Positions 39,444-47,843 of a stretch of 64,000 nt of DNA are shown here, piece by piece. A program made the translations under genes and the position numbers. The stretch covers positions 238,772 through 302,771 of the forward strand of contig NZ_JANLOD010000068.1 in assembly GCF_025466085.1 (NCBI RefSeq), written 5' to 3'. The notes under the pieces were generated by a model. It was not told the origin of the DNA. It searched no databases and saw nothing but the letters and a program-made list of their open reading frames with translations. This DNA is from Pseudomonas sp. 14P_8.1_Bac3 (GTDB taxonomy: Bacteria > Pseudomonadota > Gammaproteobacteria > Pseudomonadales > Pseudomonadaceae). Each line of letters begins with the position of its first letter. The first letter of the stretch is position 1.

Positions 39444-40547
39444 ATGACGACGTTCAACTCCGGGGCTCAACCCCAGAACCGTGCGCCTCAATCCATCGGC
39501 TTTCTGCTGCTGGACAATTTCACGCTCATTTCTCTGGCCTCCGCCGTGGAACCGCTGCGCATGGCCAACCAGTTGTCCGGTCGCGAGCTGTATCGCTGGA
39601 CCACGCTCACCGTCGACGGCGGTCAGGTCTGGGCCAGTGACGGCTTGCAGATCACTCCCGACGCCTCCATGCACAAAGCACCGGCCATGGACACCATCAT
39701 TGTCTGCGGCGGTATCGGCATTCAACGCACCGTGACCCGCGAACACGTCTCGTGGCTGCAAAGCCAGGCGCGGCAATCCAAGCGTCTCGGTGCGGTGTGC
39801 ACCGGCAGCTGGGCCCTGGCCTGCGCCGGCCTGCTGGACGGCTTCGATTGCAGCGTGCACTGGGAATGCCTGGCGGCGATGCAAGAGGCGTTTCCGCGCG
39901 TCGCCATGAGCACCCGCCTGTTCACCCTCGACCGTAACCGTTTCACCAGCTCTGGCGGCACCGCGCCGCTGGACATGATGCTGCACCTGATCAGCCGTGA
40001 TCACGGTCGTGAACTGTCGGCCGCGATTTCCGAGATGTTCGTCTACGAGCGCATCCGCAACGAACAGGATCACCAGCGCGTGCCGCTCAAGCACATGCTC
40101 GGCACCAACCAGCCGAAGCTGCAGGAAATTGTCGCGCTGATGGAAGCCAACCTTGAAGAACCGATCGACCTCGATGAACTGGCGGTGTACGTCGCCGTGT
40201 CCCGTCGCCAGCTCGAGCGGTTGTTCCAGAAATACCTGCACTGCTCGCCGTCGCGTTACTACCTGAAGCTGCGCCTGATTCGCGCCCGACAGCTGCTCAA
40301 GCAAACGCCGATGTCGATCATCGAAGTGGCGTCGGTGTGCGGGTTCGTGTCCACACCACACTTCTCCAAGTGCTACCGCGAATACTTCGGCATCCCGCCG
40401 CGCGACGAACGCGTCGGCTCCAATACCGCGCAGCAAGTGGCAATGATGCCGCTGCCGCAAGCGCTGGTGCTGTCGCCGTTGTCCGGGCCGCTGTCGGCGT
40501 TGAGTCAGGCGCGGAACGAGTCGACTTTCGCCAGCGTCCGGCTCTAG
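39444..40547 (+). CDS. gbdR: GbdR, activator of glycine betaine catabolism
   Basis: A 367-aa regulator of the GlxA-like AraC subfamily. The N-terminal 190 residues have the DJ-1/PfpI-like amidase fold that senses ligand (betaine and dimethylglycine are known inducers in P. aeruginosa). The C-terminal AraC domain contains two helix-turn-helix units, VAVSRRQLERLFQKY and MSIIEVASVCGFVSTPHFS. A proline/serine-rich tail of about 40 residues follows. It is preceded by a sigma-54-like promoter. Targets in this window should be choXWV, gbcAB and the dgc operon. Confidence 0.94.
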   Translation: MTTFNSGAQPQNRAPQSIGFLLLDNFTLISLASAVEPLRMANQLSGRELYRWTTLTVDGGQVWASDGLQITPDASMHKAPAMDTIIVCGGIGIQRTVTREHVSWLQSQARQSKRLGAVCTGSWALACAGLLDGFDCSVHWECLAAMQEAFPRVAMSTRLFTLDRNRFTSSGGTAPLDMMLHLISRDHGRELSAAISEMFVYERIRNEQDHQRVPLKHMLGTNQPKLQEIVALMEANLEEPIDLDELAVYVAVSRRQLERLFQKYLHCSPSRYYLKLRLIRARQLLKQTPMSIIEVASVCGFVSTPHFSKCYREYFGIPPRDERVGSNTAQQVAMMPLPQALVLSPLSGPLSALSQARNESTFASVRL

Positions 40548-40560
40548 ACCGAGGCGCTTT

Positions 40561-40655
40561 TATCGCGGGCAAGCCCGCTCCCACAGGTTTTGGGTTGGAT
40601 TGCAAAATTGTGATCCACCCTGGCTCCCTGTGGGAGCGGGCTTGCCCGCGATGGC
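40561..40655. repeat. REP doublet, GCGGGCAAGCCCGC subtype
   Basis: Inverted TATCGCGGGCAAGCCCGCTC and complement (AGCGGGCTTGCCCGCGAT) between gbdR and the small unknown gene. Confidence 0.88.
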
Positions 40656-40661
40656 GTCCTG

Positions 40662-40925
40662 TCAGGCGCTACGGCTTTGTTGATACTCCGCCAACGCCGG
40701 CAGCAATTGCCGGTCAATGGCCTGGCGCACGGCCGGCAGGATGGTCGCGCTGCTGGTGTACATCTGCTTGACCATGGTCCGTAGCACTATCGCCCGTTCA
40801 TCGTTCAAGCCCCGCACTGCGCACTCGCACGCCTGCTCGGCGGTGGAGCCGTTCGGCACTTGGAAACCCAACGACTTCAGTTGGCCCAACAGGTCTTCCT
40901 GGTCAATCAAATCGGCGTGCATCAT
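40662..40925 (-). CDS. Conserved small protein, unknown function
   Basis: An 87-aa soluble, probably all-helical protein (MMHADLIDQEDLLGQLKSL...) without signal peptide or recognised domain. It has one CxC (ACEC). AAGGA lies seven bases before the first ATG, at 40925. It faces gbdR convergently and precedes the carnitine cluster; a small gene is also found next to gbdR in P. aeruginosa, so a link with quaternary-amine metabolism is possible but unproved. Confidence 0.65.
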   Translation of the reverse strand: MMHADLIDQEDLLGQLKSLGFQVPNGSTAEQACECAVRGLNDERAIVLRTMVKQMYTSSATILPAVRQAIDRQLLPALAEYQQSRSA

Positions 40926-41137
40926 GACGCAATCCTTCTTCAGGGAACGGTGTCGTGTGGCTCGATTCTCGTAGGGGTGCGGAGTGGCGGCAAGGACGAT
41001 TTGTCGCAATGGCCGCAATACCTATGAACAGGTCGTTTTCGGCTAACTTGCGTAGCGGGGGAGTGGGCACACTGGGTTCAGCTGGTTCACGAAGGTTTGG
41101 TCACCCTCGCGCGACGGCTCCTCAACAGTACCTTCTG

Positions 41138-41175
41138 CCTCGATCTTGTCACGGCTTGCATCGAGGTTTTTTTTT
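41138..41175 (+). terminator. Orphan plus-strand terminator
   Basis: Stem CCTCGAT / ATCGAGG with a 15-base loop followed by nine consecutive T residues. No plus-strand gene lies close upstream, the nearest being gbdR 590 bases away, so a non-coding transcript is possible. Confidence 0.6.
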
Positions 41176-41214
41176 GCCGGTAAATCCTGGTTTTTGTGTT
41201 GTCCGGGCGGGTGC

Positions 41215-41291
41215 CATCGCGAGCAGGCTCGCTCCTACAGTTGATGTGTGCACGACGCAAAACCACTGTGGGAGCGAGCCTGCTCGCGATG
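41215..41291. repeat. REP doublet (REPIN)
   Basis: Inverted ATCGCGAGCAGGCTCGCTCC and complement, downstream of gbbH. Confidence 0.9.
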
Positions 41292-41305
41292 AACGATGAC
41301 ACGGT

Positions 41306-42469
41306 CTAACGCTGTAGCACCAAGATCCGAGACAGCAACTCATCCCGATCAACGTAGCAACCCTGGAAATGTCGGGCGCCGGTAGTCGGGTCGAACGCAT
41401 TGCGCGCATGCAGGGTACGGCGGTTGTCGAAGCACCACAGCTCACCGGGATTGAGCCGCGTCATCAGCCGAAACCGCGCCTCGCGGGTCATGGCGATGAA
41501 GCGACGATAGGCACGATACAGCCTGGGCATGTCCTCCACCGATGCATCGAACGGCCCGCGCAGAAAGTTCGCCATGCGGATCTCCGAGACCTGCCCCAAC
41601 GCGTCCAGCGCGATGATCGGCGCGAGGCAGCGGTAGTCGCTGTGACGGTCCTTGTTGCGGAATTCCACGGGGATTTCACACAGCGCCCGAAACGACTCGG
41701 GATCCTCTTCGCGCAACGCCTGGGCGATGGCAAAACCGTCGACGAAAATGCTCTCGCCACCGTCGGCGTCGTTGACCAGGCAATGCAGAAATTGCAGCCT
41801 CGGTTGCAGCTCACGGGTGGGCAAATCGCTGTGCAGCGGCAGGTTGAAAGCGGTGTAGGCGTTGCTGTCGGCGTCGGCCTTGGATTGCACGTTGAACAGC
41901 ACGCCGAAATTGCTCTCGCGGATGAAGGAAATCCGCTGGGCGATCAGCTTCAGCGAGCCGGGTTCGGTGGGCACGCCACGGACTTGGGTCAGACCGATAT
42001 CACGCACGGCCAGCAGCCATTGCAGCAAGGCGTCGTTGTCATTCATCAGTGCCTGATACTCGAACACCGGCAACTGTAAGTCGTTTCTCCACAACCGGGA
42101 TTGTGGCTTGCCGGCCCGGCGCTCGGCACGGGACGCATCGTCATAGGCATGGGCCCGCAGCCAGCCCGGATCGAAGCGGCTCTGATGGCCGTCCTGCCAA
42201 TCGACGCTCAGGCAACCGTCAGCGTCGATACGGGCATCCGCTGTCGTCAGGTCTGGCGCAACGTCCACGATTTCCAGCACTTGCTCGCGGGTCACGGTGT
42301 AGACGCATTGCGGGCACGGGCAGTTGTCCCGCAGCCATTGATGGTGGAACGGGCTGACACGCTCATCAGCCCAGGTAACGAGAACGCGATCCGCCTGGGT
42401 GTGCACGCTGCTTAGCGCGCTGATCAACGGATAAGTACGAAAGTCGGCAAATGCAGCGGCGGTGTTCAT
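41306..42469 (-). CDS. gbbH: Gamma-butyrobetaine hydroxylase
   Basis: A 387-aa Fe(II)/2-oxoglutarate dioxygenase that makes L-carnitine from gamma-butyrobetaine. The N-terminal 100 residues form the zinc-binding DUF971-like domain (WLRDNCPCPQCVY). The TauD domain carries the iron-binding LHSD near residue 215 and the distal His in DNRRTLHARNAF near residue 350. It follows the thioesterase gene by 13 bases, making it the last gene of the carnitine operon: the route begins with its own product. Confidence 0.92.
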   Translation of the reverse strand: MNTAAAFADFRTYPLISALSSVHTQADRVLVTWADERVSPFHHQWLRDNCPCPQCVYTVTREQVLEIVDVAPDLTTADARIDADGCLSVDWQDGHQSRFDPGWLRAHAYDDASRAERRAGKPQSRLWRNDLQLPVFEYQALMNDNDALLQWLLAVRDIGLTQVRGVPTEPGSLKLIAQRISFIRESNFGVLFNVQSKADADSNAYTAFNLPLHSDLPTRELQPRLQFLHCLVNDADGGESIFVDGFAIAQALREEDPESFRALCEIPVEFRNKDRHSDYRCLAPIIALDALGQVSEIRMANFLRGPFDASVEDMPRLYRAYRRFIAMTREARFRLMTRLNPGELWCFDNRRTLHARNAFDPTTGARHFQGCYVDRDELLSRILVLQR

Positions 42470-42482
42470 GGCGATCTCCTTG

Positions 42483-42959
42483 TTATTTTTTTGTCGGTAA
42501 AGCGATCACTTGGCCAATGTATTGGGGGGCAGGCAGGTCGGTCTGTTCAGCAACGATGGCGTGCAGCCTGCCCAGCGTCGTTTCACTGAACGGCGCGGAT
42601 CGCGGCCCGGCGAGGTCGACGTGGAGCAGCATTTGCTCGTTGCCCGCCAGTTCCTTGTCATCACCGATCAGATGCAGGCTGTGATAGAGGTGCAGGCGCT
42701 TGCTGTCGTGGCCGATGATCTGCGTATGCACCTCGACGTCGGCGTCGAGCTTCACTTCGTGCAGGTAATTGAGGTGCAGTTCCAGGGTGAACAGCGAGTG
42801 GCCGCTGGCTTCGCGATGGTTGCTGTCCATGCCGAGGCGATCCATCAGGGCGTCGGTGGCGTAGCTGAAAATCAGCAGGTAGAACGCGTCGCGCAGGTGG
42901 CCGTTGTAGTCGACCCAGTCGGGGATGATTTTGGTTTGGTAGGTGGTCAGGGCGGGCAT
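42483..42959 (-). CDS. cdhB: Betainyl-CoA thioesterase (hotdog fold)
   Basis: A 158-aa hotdog-fold thioesterase. The conserved pattern DWVDYNGHLRDAFYLLIFSYA with Asp and His near residues 13-20 is of the 4-hydroxybenzoyl-CoA thioesterase type. In carnitine degradation betainyl-CoA made by the CdhC reaction is hydrolysed to glycine betaine and CoA; the gene position between cdhA and gbbH points to that role. The start at 42959 (MPALTTYQTK) is chosen for homology; the longer frame reads into a REP element. Confidence 0.87.
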   Translation of the reverse strand: MPALTTYQTKIIPDWVDYNGHLRDAFYLLIFSYATDALMDRLGMDSNHREASGHSLFTLELHLNYLHEVKLDADVEVHTQIIGHDSKRLHLYHSLHLIGDDKELAGNEQMLLHVDLAGPRSAPFSETTLGRLHAIVAEQTDLPAPQYIGQVIALPTKK

Positions 42960-42996
42960 GATTTCTTTTCCAACATTGATGGGGTCTGCACTGCCG

Positions 42997-43064
42997 CTTT
43001 CGCCAGCAGGCTGGCTCCCACAAGGGAATGCATTCCAATGTGGGAGCCAGCCTGCTGGCGATGG
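42997..43064. repeat. REP doublet inside the cdh operon, CCAGCAGGCTGG subtype
   Basis: Inverted TTCGCCAGCAGGCTGGCTCC and complement between cdhA and cdhB. Confidence 0.9.
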
Positions 43065-43080
43065 CGCCGGTCCTGCTGGT

Positions 43081-44046
43081 TTATTCGCTGAACGCCATCC
43101 CATGCTTCTCTTTGGTGGTTTTCACCGCCTCGAGCACGGCCAGCAGGCAATCATCACGATAGCGTTCCAGTGCCGAAATACTGTGTTTGCCGAGCTGATC
43201 ACTGGTGCCCTCAACCACGTCGTCGATCAGTTTGTCGGTCAGCTCCGGCGCCGGCAAATAGGTCCACGGTAATTGCAACGCCGGACCGAATTGCGCCATG
43301 AAGTGGCGCATTCCTGCATCGCCACCGGCCAGGGTGTAGGTCAGGAAGGTGCCCATGAACGACCAGCGCAGGCCCGCGCCAAAACGGATTGCGTCATCGA
43401 TTTCACCGGTGGTTGCCACGCCGTCGTTGACCAGGTGCAGCGCCTCGCGCCACAGCGCTTCGAGCAAGCGGTCGGCAATGAACCCCGGCACTTCCTTGCG
43501 CACGTGCAGCGGACGCATGCCCAGGGATTCGTAGACTTTTATCGCCGCTTGAATGGCTTGCGGCGCAGTGTTCTTGCCACCGACCACTTCGACTAGCGGC
43601 AGCAGGTAAACCGGGTTGAACGGGTGGCCGACCACGCAGCGTTCCGGGTGGGTCGAACTCTCGTAGAACTCGCTCGGCAACAGGCCAGAGGTGCTGGAAC
43701 CGATCAGTGCGTCAGGCTTGGCCGCAGCGCTGATTTTGCTGTGCAATTCCAGTTTCAGATCGAGCCGTTCCGGGGCGCTTTCCTGAATGAAATCGGCATC
43801 GCGTACGCACTCTTCGATGGTCGCGACGAAGCGCAGGCGATCCTGGGAGGCGCCGGGCGCCAGGCCTTGTTTCTCAAGCGCGCCCCAGGCATTGGCGACG
43901 CGTTTGCGCAGGGCGGCTTCGGCACCGGGCGCCGGGTCCCAGGCCACCACGTCGAGGCCGTGGGCGAGGGCACGCGACACCCAGCCGCTGCCGATGACAC
44001 CGCTGCCCAGGGCGGCGAAGGTTTTGATTTCGGTAATAAACGTCAT
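43081..44046 (-). CDS. cdhA: L-carnitine 3-dehydrogenase
   Basis: A 321-aa NAD-dependent dehydrogenase of the 3-hydroxyacyl-CoA dehydrogenase family. It oxidises L-carnitine to 3-dehydrocarnitine. The NAD motif AALGSGVIGSGWVSRAL is at residues 10-26. The C-terminal domain begins around residue 180. The catalytic His is in VVGHPFNPVYLLPLVEVV. Start ATG at 44046 with AGGA seven bases before. It is flanked by REP doublets on both sides but lies in the cdh operon. Confidence 0.94.
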   Translation of the reverse strand: MTFITEIKTFAALGSGVIGSGWVSRALAHGLDVVAWDPAPGAEAALRKRVANAWGALEKQGLAPGASQDRLRFVATIEECVRDADFIQESAPERLDLKLELHSKISAAAKPDALIGSSTSGLLPSEFYESSTHPERCVVGHPFNPVYLLPLVEVVGGKNTAPQAIQAAIKVYESLGMRPLHVRKEVPGFIADRLLEALWREALHLVNDGVATTGEIDDAIRFGAGLRWSFMGTFLTYTLAGGDAGMRHFMAQFGPALQLPWTYLPAPELTDKLIDDVVEGTSDQLGKHSISALERYRDDCLLAVLEAVKTTKEKHGMAFSE

Positions 44047-44075
44047 GGCCACTTCCTAAGATATTCGGTGATCCC

Positions 44076-44164
44076 TTGTAGGAGCGAGCTTGCTCGCGAA
44101 GGTATTCCAGGCGCTGATTGGCGTTGGATGTACCTTTTTCGCGAGCAAGCTCGCTCCTACAGGG
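44076..44164. repeat. REP doublet inside the cdh operon
   Basis: Inverted GTAGGAGCGAGCTTGCTCGC and complement between cdhC and cdhA. Confidence 0.9.
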
Positions 44165-44177
44165 TGATGTGTTGGGG

Positions 44178-45065
44178 TTAGCCGCGCTGGGTCAGGCCCA
44201 TTTTTACCCGGCCCTCCGCCGGGGTCAGGACGCGGGCGCCCAGGCGGCTGAGGATCTCGCTGGCGCGTTCGACCAGTTGGCCATTGGTCGCCAGCACACC
44301 CTTGTCCAGCCAGATGTTGTCTTCCAGCCCGACCCGCACGTTGCCGCCCAGCAGCACCGCCTGCGCGGCCATCGGCATCTGCATGCGACCGATGCCGAAA
44401 CCGGCCCAGACCGCATTCGCCGGTAGGTTGTCGACCATGGCTTTCATGGTGGTGGTGTCGGCCGGTGCGCCCCACGGGATGCCCAGGCAGAGCTGAAACA
44501 GCGGATCGTCGAGCAGGCCTTCCTTGATCATCTGTTTGGCGAACCACAGGTGACCGGTGTCGAAAATTTCCAGCTCGGCTTTGACGCCCAGCTCTTGAAT
44601 GCGTTTGGCGCCCGCGCGCAGTTGCGCCGGGGTGGACACGTAAATGGTGTCGCCGTCGCCGAAGTTCAGGGTGCCGCAGTCGAGGGTGCAGATTTCCGGG
44701 AGCAATTCTTCGACGTGGGCCAGGCGGGTCAGCGGGCCGACCAGGTCGGTGTTCGGGCCGAACTCCATCGGGTTCTCGCCCGCACCGATTTCCAGGTCGC
44801 CACCCATGCCGGCGGTGAGGTTGACGATGATGTCGACGTCGGCTTCGCGGATGCGCTCCATGACTTCGCGGTACAGCGCCACGTCACGGCTGAACTTGCC
44901 GGTTTCCGGGTTGCGCACGTGGCAGTGGACCACGGTGGCGCCGGCCTTGGCGGCTTCCACGGCGGCAGCGGCGATTTGTTTCGGGGTGACCGGCACGTGT
45001 GGGCTTTTGGCGGTCGTGTCGCCAGCACCGGTGAGTGCGCAGGTGATGATGACGTCGTGGTTCAT
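44178..45065 (-). CDS. cdhC: 3-dehydrocarnitine cleavage enzyme (BKACE, DUF849)
   Basis: A 295-aa beta-keto acid cleavage enzyme. It condenses dehydrocarnitine with acetyl-CoA to give betainyl-CoA and acetoacetate. Metal ligands are in VVHCHVRNPETGKFSRD near residue 48, and later in GVKAELEIFDTGH. The N-terminus DVIITCALTGAGDT is the DUF849 signature. It sits between caiX and cdhA. This differs from the CoA-transferase name sometimes given to this family. Confidence 0.93.
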   Translation of the reverse strand: MNHDVIITCALTGAGDTTAKSPHVPVTPKQIAAAAVEAAKAGATVVHCHVRNPETGKFSRDVALYREVMERIREADVDIIVNLTAGMGGDLEIGAGENPMEFGPNTDLVGPLTRLAHVEELLPEICTLDCGTLNFGDGDTIYVSTPAQLRAGAKRIQELGVKAELEIFDTGHLWFAKQMIKEGLLDDPLFQLCLGIPWGAPADTTTMKAMVDNLPANAVWAGFGIGRMQMPMAAQAVLLGGNVRVGLEDNIWLDKGVLATNGQLVERASEILSRLGARVLTPAEGRVKMGLTQRG

Positions 45066-45138
45066 GAGGCGGTTCCTTACAGGCGTGGTGGTGCCGTTCG
45101 CAGCCCGGTCGGGCTGCGAATCGGTGGTTCGGTTCGGG

Positions 45139-46083
45139 TTATTTGCTGGTGAGTTTCAGATTGTCAGCCGCCGGTTTGCCATCGAAGGTCGTCACGCCTT
45201 CGAGCCAGCGTTGCTTGTCTTGCGGGTGATCCTTGAGCCATTGCCTGGCCGATTCGAACGCGTCCTTGTGATCCAGCAGCGGCTGCATCATCCGGCTCTC
45301 GTCTTCGGCGGAGTAGGTCAGGTTGCTCAGCAGGCGGCCGATGTTCGGGCACTGCTCGGCGTATTTCGGCGCGGTGACGGTCCAGACGGTGGCCATGCCT
45401 TCGTTCGGGCCCAGGGCGTCGTCGCTGCCGGTGAGGTAAGTCATCTGCACGTTGACGTTCATCGGGTGCGGCGCCCAGCCGAAGAACACCACGGCTTCCT
45501 TGCGGCGCACGGCGCGATCCACCGCGGCGAGCATGCCGGCCTCGCTGGACTCGACCAACTGGAACTTGCCGAGGCCAAACTGGTTCTTGGCAATCATCGC
45601 CTTGATCTGGGTGTTGGCGCCCGAGCCGGGCTCGATGCCGTAGATCTTGCCGCCCAGTTCTTTCTCGAACCTGGCGATGTCGGCGAAGGTTTTCAGGCCC
45701 TTGTCGGCGAGATACGTCGGCACGGCGAGGGTGGCGCGCGCGTCTTTCAGGCTGGGTGCTTCAAGGACCTTGACCTGGTTGGCGTCGACGAACGGCGTGA
45801 TGGTCTGGGTCATCAGCGGGTTCCAGTAGCCCAGGAACAGGTCCAGGCGCTGGTCGCGGATCCCGGCGAAGATGATTTGCTGGGAGGCGCTGGTTTGTTT
45901 GGTGTTGTAGCCGAGGCCGTCGAGCAGGACCTGGGTCATGGCACTGGTGGCGATCACATCGGTCCAGTTCACGACGCCCATGCGCACGTTCTGGCAAGAC
46001 GCGGGTTCGGCCGCCATGACGCTGGCGCTCAAGAAAGCAGTACCGCTGAGTGCAAGGACACAGCTGCTGATCAGTCGTTTCAT
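45139..46083 (-). CDS. caiX: Carnitine-binding periplasmic protein
   Basis: A 314-aa quaternary-amine binding protein of the OpuAC type, with a signal peptide (MKRLISSCVLALSGTAFLSA, cleavage near VMAA-EP). It is clearly related to ChoX, with WTDVIATSAMTQVLLDGLGY and FFGWAPHPMNVNVQMTYLTG. No permease or ATPase is adjacent; in P. aeruginosa CaiX uses the ChoWV transporter encoded upstream here. First gene of the cdh operon, divergent from cdhR. Confidence 0.92.
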   Translation of the reverse strand: MKRLISSCVLALSGTAFLSASVMAAEPASCQNVRMGVVNWTDVIATSAMTQVLLDGLGYNTKQTSASQQIIFAGIRDQRLDLFLGYWNPLMTQTITPFVDANQVKVLEAPSLKDARATLAVPTYLADKGLKTFADIARFEKELGGKIYGIEPGSGANTQIKAMIAKNQFGLGKFQLVESSEAGMLAAVDRAVRRKEAVVFFGWAPHPMNVNVQMTYLTGSDDALGPNEGMATVWTVTAPKYAEQCPNIGRLLSNLTYSAEDESRMMQPLLDHKDAFESARQWLKDHPQDKQRWLEGVTTFDGKPAADNLKLTSK

Positions 46084-46174
46084 GTCGGGGGTTCCTCGGC
46101 AGGCGTTATTGTGGGTTCCGGCATCTTCGTGCGCCGGTGATGAACAAGTTACGCAGCTAGGCCCCGGTACAAAC

Positions 46175-46209
46175 GCACTACGGCGACCAGCTATTGCACT
46201 GCAGCGACC
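46175..46209. promoter_or_regulatory. Putative CdhR site (21-bp-spaced direct repeat)
   Basis: GCACTACGGCGACC (46175-46188) and GCACTGCAGCGACC (46196-46209) match at 12 of 14 positions with a 21-base period in the caiX-cdhR divergent space. This is the geometry of the choX pair, but with a different flanking sequence. Assignment to CdhR is inference. Confidence 0.65.
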
Positions 46210-46287
46210 TGACCTCTTGAATGCCAGCGACAACTGGCGTATCAACATCGTCACGTCACCCGCCCTCCTGCCAGTCGAGTGCGCTTC

Positions 46288-47247
46288 ATGTCCCAGGATT
46301 TCTACTTTTTGTTGATGCCGGGTTTCTCGGCCATCGGCTTCATCTCGGCCATCGAGCCGCTGCGGGTCGCCAATCGCTTTCGCGGCGAGCTGTATCGCTG
46401 GCACGTGCTGAGCGCTGACGGCGGCGCGGTATTGGCCAGCAACGGCATGTCGGTCAACGCCGATGCAGCCCTGGAGCCGCTGAAGAAAGGCGCGACATTG
46501 CTGGTGGTCGCCGGGTTCGAGCCGCTGAAATTCGCCACGCCGGCGCTGGAACACTGGCTGCGTCGGCTGGACAACGAAGGCGTGACTCTCGGCGCCATCG
46601 ACACCGGCAGTTTCGTTCTTGCCGAAGCCGGCCTGCTCGACGGTCATCGCCTGACCCTGCACTGGGAAGCCATCGACGCTTTCAAGGAATCTTATCCACA
46701 GCTCAGCGTCACCCAGGAACTGTTCGAGATCGATCGCCGCCGTATCACCTCTGCCGGCGGCACCGCGTCCATTGACTTGATGCTCGACCTCATCGCCCAG
46801 GCCCACGGCCCGGAACTGGCGATCCAGGTCAGCGAGCAATTCGTGCTCGGCCGCATTCGTCCGCGCAAAGATCACCAGCGCATGGAAGTCGCCACCCGTT
46901 ATGGCATCCGCAACAAGAAGCTGGTGCAGGTGATCGGTGAGATGGAACAACACAGCGAACCGCCGCTGACAACGCTGGAGCTGGCGGAGTCGATCAAAGT
47001 GACCCGACGGCAGCTGGAAAGGCTGTTTCGCCTGCATCTGAACGACACACCGAGCAATTTCTACTTGCGGCTGAGGCTGGAAAAGGCGCGGCAGCTGTTG
47101 CGCCAGACCGACATGAGCGTGCTGGAAGTGAGTATCGCGTGCGGGTTTGAATCGCCGTCGTATTTCACCCGCAGTTATCGGGCACGGTTTGAGCGGTGTC
47201 CGCGGGAGGATCGCCGTCGGTTGGGGGATGGACGGGAGCTGGTTTGA
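46288..47247 (+). CDS. cdhR: CdhR, carnitine-responsive AraC-type activator
   Basis: A 319-aa GlxA-like regulator, paralogous to GbdR. The N-terminal DJ-1/PfpI-like ligand domain (residues 1-170) includes IDTGSFVLAEAGLLDG. The C-terminal AraC domain includes IKVTRRQLERLFRLH and MSVLEVSIACGFESPSYFT. CdhR activates the carnitine dehydrogenase operon in P. aeruginosa. It is divergent from caiX. The chosen ATG at 46288 (MSQDFYFLLM) has only a weak ribosome binding site; an in-frame GTG lies nine bases upstream. Confidence 0.9.
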   Translation: MSQDFYFLLMPGFSAIGFISAIEPLRVANRFRGELYRWHVLSADGGAVLASNGMSVNADAALEPLKKGATLLVVAGFEPLKFATPALEHWLRRLDNEGVTLGAIDTGSFVLAEAGLLDGHRLTLHWEAIDAFKESYPQLSVTQELFEIDRRRITSAGGTASIDLMLDLIAQAHGPELAIQVSEQFVLGRIRPRKDHQRMEVATRYGIRNKKLVQVIGEMEQHSEPPLTTLELAESIKVTRRQLERLFRLHLNDTPSNFYLRLRLEKARQLLRQTDMSVLEVSIACGFESPSYFTRSYRARFERCPREDRRRLGDGRELV

Positions 47248-47275
47248 CAAGGGACTTGCGCCAGACACAAAACCA

Positions 47276-47366
47276 CTGTGGGAGCGGGCTTGCTCGCGAA
47301 TGCGGTCATTTATTCAACATCGATGTCGTCTGACATGCCGCTTTCGCGAGCAAGCCCGCTCCCACG
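47276..47366. repeat. REPIN with conserved loop
   Basis: Inverted GTGGGAGCGGGCTTGCTCGC copies; the loop phrase ATTCAACATCGATGTCGTCT relates to those at 21282 and 24373. Confidence 0.9.
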
Positions 47367-47394
47367 TTTGATCCTCATCGTGTGGAAGATGGGG

Positions 47395-47811
47395 TTACTT
47401 TTTCATTAATGCCGAACACGCTGCCTTGAACGCTTCATGCTGGTACTTGTTCAACGTCGCCGGCAGCGCAAAATCGAACTTCTTGTTCTGCGCATTGATC
47501 GTCTGCGGCGACAGCAGCGTCACCTCGCAACTCTCCAGTAACTGGAAAATCCCCTCGATCTTGAACGTCGTCGGCCCACCGGCAAATTCGCCTTTCTTGC
47601 TGCGCTTCTTGATCGCGATCCGGTCGATGGAATTCTCCCGCACAAACGACGCGACCTGAGCGGCAAAGACCTTGACGTTCGCTGCCTCGTCGTCATCGTC
47701 GAGGGCGATTTTCCTGGTGTTGAGCGCGACGTGGCTCAACCCCTGATCGTCGAGCGAGGCCACGGCGATGATCGCTTCACTGCCTTTGATTTCGATGCCG
47801 CAGATTTTCAT
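47395..47811 (-). CDS. DUF3010 family protein
   Basis: A 138-aa soluble protein beginning MKICGIEIKGSEAIIAVASL. This DUF3010 family has an RNase H-like look (a GIEIKGSEA strand like an actin/RuvC-like N-terminus), but I cannot assign catalytic residues or function. AAAGGGA precedes the ATG at 47811. It begins the minus-strand row of three small genes' tail end and ends next to a REP doublet. Confidence 0.72.
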   Translation of the reverse strand: MKICGIEIKGSEAIIAVASLDDQGLSHVALNTRKIALDDDDEAANVKVFAAQVASFVRENSIDRIAIKKRSKKGEFAGGPTTFKIEGIFQLLESCEVTLLSPQTINAQNKKFDFALPATLNKYQHEAFKAACSALMKK

Positions 47812-47843
47812 TTCAATCCCTTTCACAAATGGTGGTGGGCAGC

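Larger units (their letters stand above)
40926..41305. other. Intergenic region with possible small-RNA transcript
   Basis: A 380-base gap with no supported protein. A plus-strand promoter-like pair (TTGTCG at 41001, TATGAA at 41023) precedes a hairpin plus nine T residues at 41138-41175. A REP doublet occupies 41215-41291. Confidence 0.4.

Noticed and set aside
46084..47268. Long N-terminal extension of the caiX reading frame
   Set aside because: It overlaps cdhR in antisense; the signal peptide and ribosome binding site place the real start at 46083.
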